Positions 21,595-23,884 of a DNA stretch of 23,884 nucleotides are shown piece by piece. A program made the translations under genes and the position numbers. The notes under the pieces were generated by a model that saw nothing but the letters and a program-made list of their open reading frames with translations, made no database searches and was not told where the DNA came from. Position 1 is the first letter of the stretch, and each line of letters starts with the position of its first letter. Origin of the DNA: Planctomycetota bacterium (GTDB lineage Bacteria; Planctomycetota; Phycisphaerae; WQYP01); the NCBI GenBank assembly GCA_021780285.1, contig JAJXZA010000286.1:1-23884 (forward strand). Reading direction: 5' to 3'.

Positions 21595-23884
21595 CTACAT
21601 TCCGCCACGATGCGCCCTGCACCGGGCAATTTCACGACGAATTTCATTTCTTCGCGGCCGGTAAGGCGGATCCAGCGCCAGCGCCCTGCTTAAATCATGC
21701 ATCGCCCGCCCATAGCGTCGCATGTGATACAGCGCCATACCCCGTAATTCATAACCTTCAAAAAAGTGCGGATCAAGCTCTATTGCCCGCGAAGCATCGC
21801 CCAGCGCAGCCCCAAACTTTTTACGGTCAAGCTCCGCCACGCCAGCCACCAGCGCTTTGCGCGTCTGCTTAAAAGTCTGCCAGCCCCCACTTTGCAGCCA
21901 CCGGCTCGCCGGTACGCAAGGCGTTGTATCGGCTGATGCCTCAGCCGCCGTCGGAGCATGCCGCAGCATGGCCAGCACGTTAATGCCGGCATAAGCGCCG
22001 TCGGCATGAGGCCACGCGGCCACCCACATTTTACCGGCTGTAAGGTCCATAATAACGCTGTGGGTGGCAATTAGGCCGTCAATGCTGTTGCGGTTGCCAA
22101 AGCCAATGTTCTTGCCGCCCGCACCGTGCTTATCGCGCAGCAGGTGTGCCAGCGTAAACTCATTAACATGGCCGCGAATCGCAGCCAGCATCGCCGCCGC
22201 CCGTGCCTGCCGCTGGGCCGTCGTGCCGTCACGAATGCGCTCCTGATTCACCGGATCATCCCTGAACACCGCGCTGGTCAATTCATTGGCCACCGCTGTA
22301 GAGCCTGCCACCGGAACAACCGCAAACCGCCGGGGTGATTTTTCCAGCACCACCGCACGACCGGTTTTACCGTCGCCCACAACAATAATGTTGCTCACAA
22401 AAACCTTGGCCTGCGATACGATGCGCTCCGCCTGCGACAGAGAGTGCGCAAATTGCAGCACCTCTCGCGCCACAATAATCATCGGCGTGCCAATACGCCG
22501 AAAATCTTTCGTTGCAGCCGCATTTACATACAGCCCGATTCGATCAGCATTCATACCCGTTACGCAGCCCGCCAGCCCGGGCCACGCCACCGTCGCAAAG
22601 GCGATGCCGTGCCTGGGCCGCACAAACGTTATGCTTTTCTGCCGATCAAACGCTTCGCCGCCCTCAAAATCAAAATTACGCGCCAGCCACAGGTGCCCAT
22701 CGCCGCTGAAACTCCCCAGCGCCGCAATGCCGGTACACCCGATGTCATTTTTCTGAATTAATGGATTGTCAATCAGATTCTGCGAAATGTCATCCAGCGC
22801 ATGATACATCAGCAACCGCGGATACGTCGGCATCATGTACGCATGTTGGTCCCAATGACCCACCGCTTCGGCATAAATTTCCTGCTTGATGGGCAGCGGT
22901 ATATAGTCATGCAGTTGCAGCAGCGACAGCACCGTACCTCGCAGAAGCAGCCAACGCGCCCACATGTTGGGAGCCAGCTTGTTCAATCGCACCAGCATCT
23001 CATTTTCAATCCGCAGGTCAATCGGCGCGCCCAGTTTCGCCGCCGCATAGCCAATTTGTTCCGGCGAACCATGAACATACATTTCCCAGTTGCCATCGCG
23101 CCGCAGCATCCACGCATGGCCGACGCGCCACAAATGATTGCTTTCTCTTACCAGCGGCAGATGAGGCATTTTTCCGATTCTGGCCGGCCTTTGGTGCGCT
23201 ATCATAAGCTGCCCCACCACCGGAGCCGCCAATATCAGCAGCACCGCTACCGCCGCTATTTCAGCCCCCACACGCACCACCCGCATCACAAATACACCGC
23301 CGCTGCGCCGGCGGCGCGCCCAAAACCTGATCATCGGTTCCACAATCAGCAGCGACGCCACATAGCCGCACGCTATGCCCGCCGTCAGTTGCAGGCCAAT
23401 CGCATGCAGCGCTGGATGACCCGCAAGTATCAAGCTTGCCGTGCCCAGCAGCGTCGTAAGCCCGCATACAAACGTGGCGCTGCTCCGCGATTGCCCCGCC
23501 GGCGAATCCGGATTGTGATTGCTCCAATCGCTGCCCGCATAAATGCCGTAGTCCACCGCAACACCCATCGTAAACAGCAGTGGAATAATGCTTAATATCG
23601 TCAGCCCGCCAGTCAGAGCGCTCACGCCCAACACGCCCAGCAACCCGCACAACAGTGTTAAGCCTTCCAGCAATGCCCGCCGGCAACGTCCAAAATAAAA
23701 CGCCATCGGCACCAGCACCGCCAGCAGCACCCACGGGCCGATGTAGTCAAAAGCAACACGAGCGTGGTCCGTCGCGGAATACACAATATCAGTCCCCGAC
23801 AACACCAAAACATGCCCGAATCGCAGGCGCAGTTCTCCTATCCAATCCCCCCGCATCCGCAGCGCAAGCTTCGGGTTGCTTTGC
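21595..23884 (-). CDS. MMPL exporter C-terminal half fused to a C45-type acyltransferase/hydrolase and TPR tail (partial)
   Basis: The frame is open to the right edge, so the N-terminal part is missing; numbering here is from the ATG at 23856. Residues 35-180 hold five hydrophobic segments, including FTMGVAVDYGIYAG, as in transmembrane segments 8-12 of MMPL/RND exporters. A further membrane segment (about 195-220) leads to a domain at 240-640 resembling peptidase family C45 (penicillin acyltransferase type), an N-terminal-nucleophile enzyme: the likely nucleophile is Cys374 in NDIGCTGIAALGS, followed by LARNFDFEGG (391-400). The end (about 674-730) looks like two TPR units. The extra membrane segment should place the C45 and TPR parts outside the cytoplasmic membrane. 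It is followed by the lipoprotein and ligase genes. A combined lipid exporter and acyl-transfer or deacylation enzyme is the best guess. Confidence 0.8.
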   Translation of the reverse strand, partial: QSNPKLALRMRGDWIGELRLRFGHVLVLSGTDIVYSATDHARVAFDYIGPWVLLAVLVPMAFYFGRCRRALLEGLTLLCGLLGVLGVSALTGGLTILSIIPLLFTMGVAVDYGIYAGSDWSNHNPDSPAGQSRSSATFVCGLTTLLGTASLILAGHPALHAIGLQLTAGIACGYVASLLIVEPMIRFWARRRRSGGVFVMRVVRVGAEIAAVAVLLILAAPVVGQLMIAHQRPARIGKMPHLPLVRESNHLWRVGHAWMLRRDGNWEMYVHGSPEQIGYAAAKLGAPIDLRIENEMLVRLNKLAPNMWARWLLLRGTVLSLLQLHDYIPLPIKQEIYAEAVGHWDQHAYMMPTYPRLLMYHALDDISQNLIDNPLIQKNDIGCTGIAALGSFSGDGHLWLARNFDFEGGEAFDRQKSITFVRPRHGIAFATVAWPGLAGCVTGMNADRIGLYVNAAATKDFRRIGTPMIIVAREVLQFAHSLSQAERIVSQAKVFVSNIIVVGDGKTGRAVVLEKSPRRFAVVPVAGSTAVANELTSAVFRDDPVNQERIRDGTTAQRQARAAAMLAAIRGHVNEFTLAHLLRDKHGAGGKNIGFGNRNSIDGLIATHSVIMDLTAGKMWVAAWPHADGAYAGINVLAMLRHAPTAAEASADTTPCVPASRWLQSGGWQTFKQTRKALVAGVAELDRKKFGAALGDASRAIELDPHFFEGYELRGMALYHMRRYGRAMHDLSRALALDPPYRPRRNEIRREIARCRAHRGGM

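Noticed and set aside
1..23884. CRISPR array
   Set aside because: No regularly spaced repeats of 20-40 bases were seen anywhere in the window.

Overview
The window is 23.9 kb of moderately GC-rich bacterial DNA, nearly all of it on the minus strand. No ribosomal RNA is present to fix the taxonomy. The gene families (zinc-ribbon threonine synthase followed by a ThiS/MoaD protein, a NIL protein and a ThiF protein; a ribH-nusB-ftsY neighbourhood; a GH20-like gene next to a PfkB kinase) fit Planctomycetota, possibly Phycisphaerae. That placement comes from family knowledge, not from a search, and is only moderately secure.

Layout. 1-2940: minus-strand operon pgk-rpe-fabI with a start fragment of another gene at the left edge; glycolysis/Calvin-type sugar phosphate metabolism plus fatty acid synthesis. 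3019-5876: plus-strand pair of a GH20-like glycosidase and a PfkB sugar kinase. 6176-7248: a small two-gene unit (DUF6932-like nucleotidyltransferase plus XRE helix-turn-helix protein) with its own promoter, resembling a toxin-antitoxin or defence module. 7669-8616: ring-cleaving dioxygenase of the glyoxalase fold. 9021-13139: tRNA-Leu(CAA), ribH, nusB, a CBS-domain ClC chloride transporter and ftsY, all minus strand.

13331-19172 is the most interesting block: a minus-strand operon under a clear SAM-I riboswitch, coding for a threonine-synthase-family PLP enzyme, a sulfur carrier ending in Gly-Gly, a NIL-domain protein, a ThiF/MoeB-type activating enzyme, two tandem DinB-fold proteins and a cysteine desulfurase. 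Control by SAM, the NIL domain and a complete thiocarboxylate-making set (carrier, E1-like enzyme, desulfurase) argue that this operon makes homocysteine/methionine with protein-bound sulfur. The ThrC homologue may be a sulfhydrylase acting on O-phosphohomoserine rather than, or besides, a threonine synthase. The riboswitch expression platform carries near copies of both P1 strands, so four strands can exchange partners.

19167-19356 holds a 172-bp foldback element with 21-bp terminal inverted repeats and a 9-bp direct repeat on either side, that is, a MITE-like insertion. It abuts the riboswitch promoter, and the -35 hexamer of that promoter lies inside the target duplication.

19468-23884: minus-strand genes for a PaaK-like acyl/aryl-CoA ligase, a DUF3261-type lipoprotein and a large protein running off the right edge that fuses the C-terminal half of an MMPL exporter to a C45-type N-terminal-nucleophile acyltransferase/hydrolase and a TPR tail. 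This looks like the edge of a lipid or aryl-polyene-like biosynthesis and export cluster.
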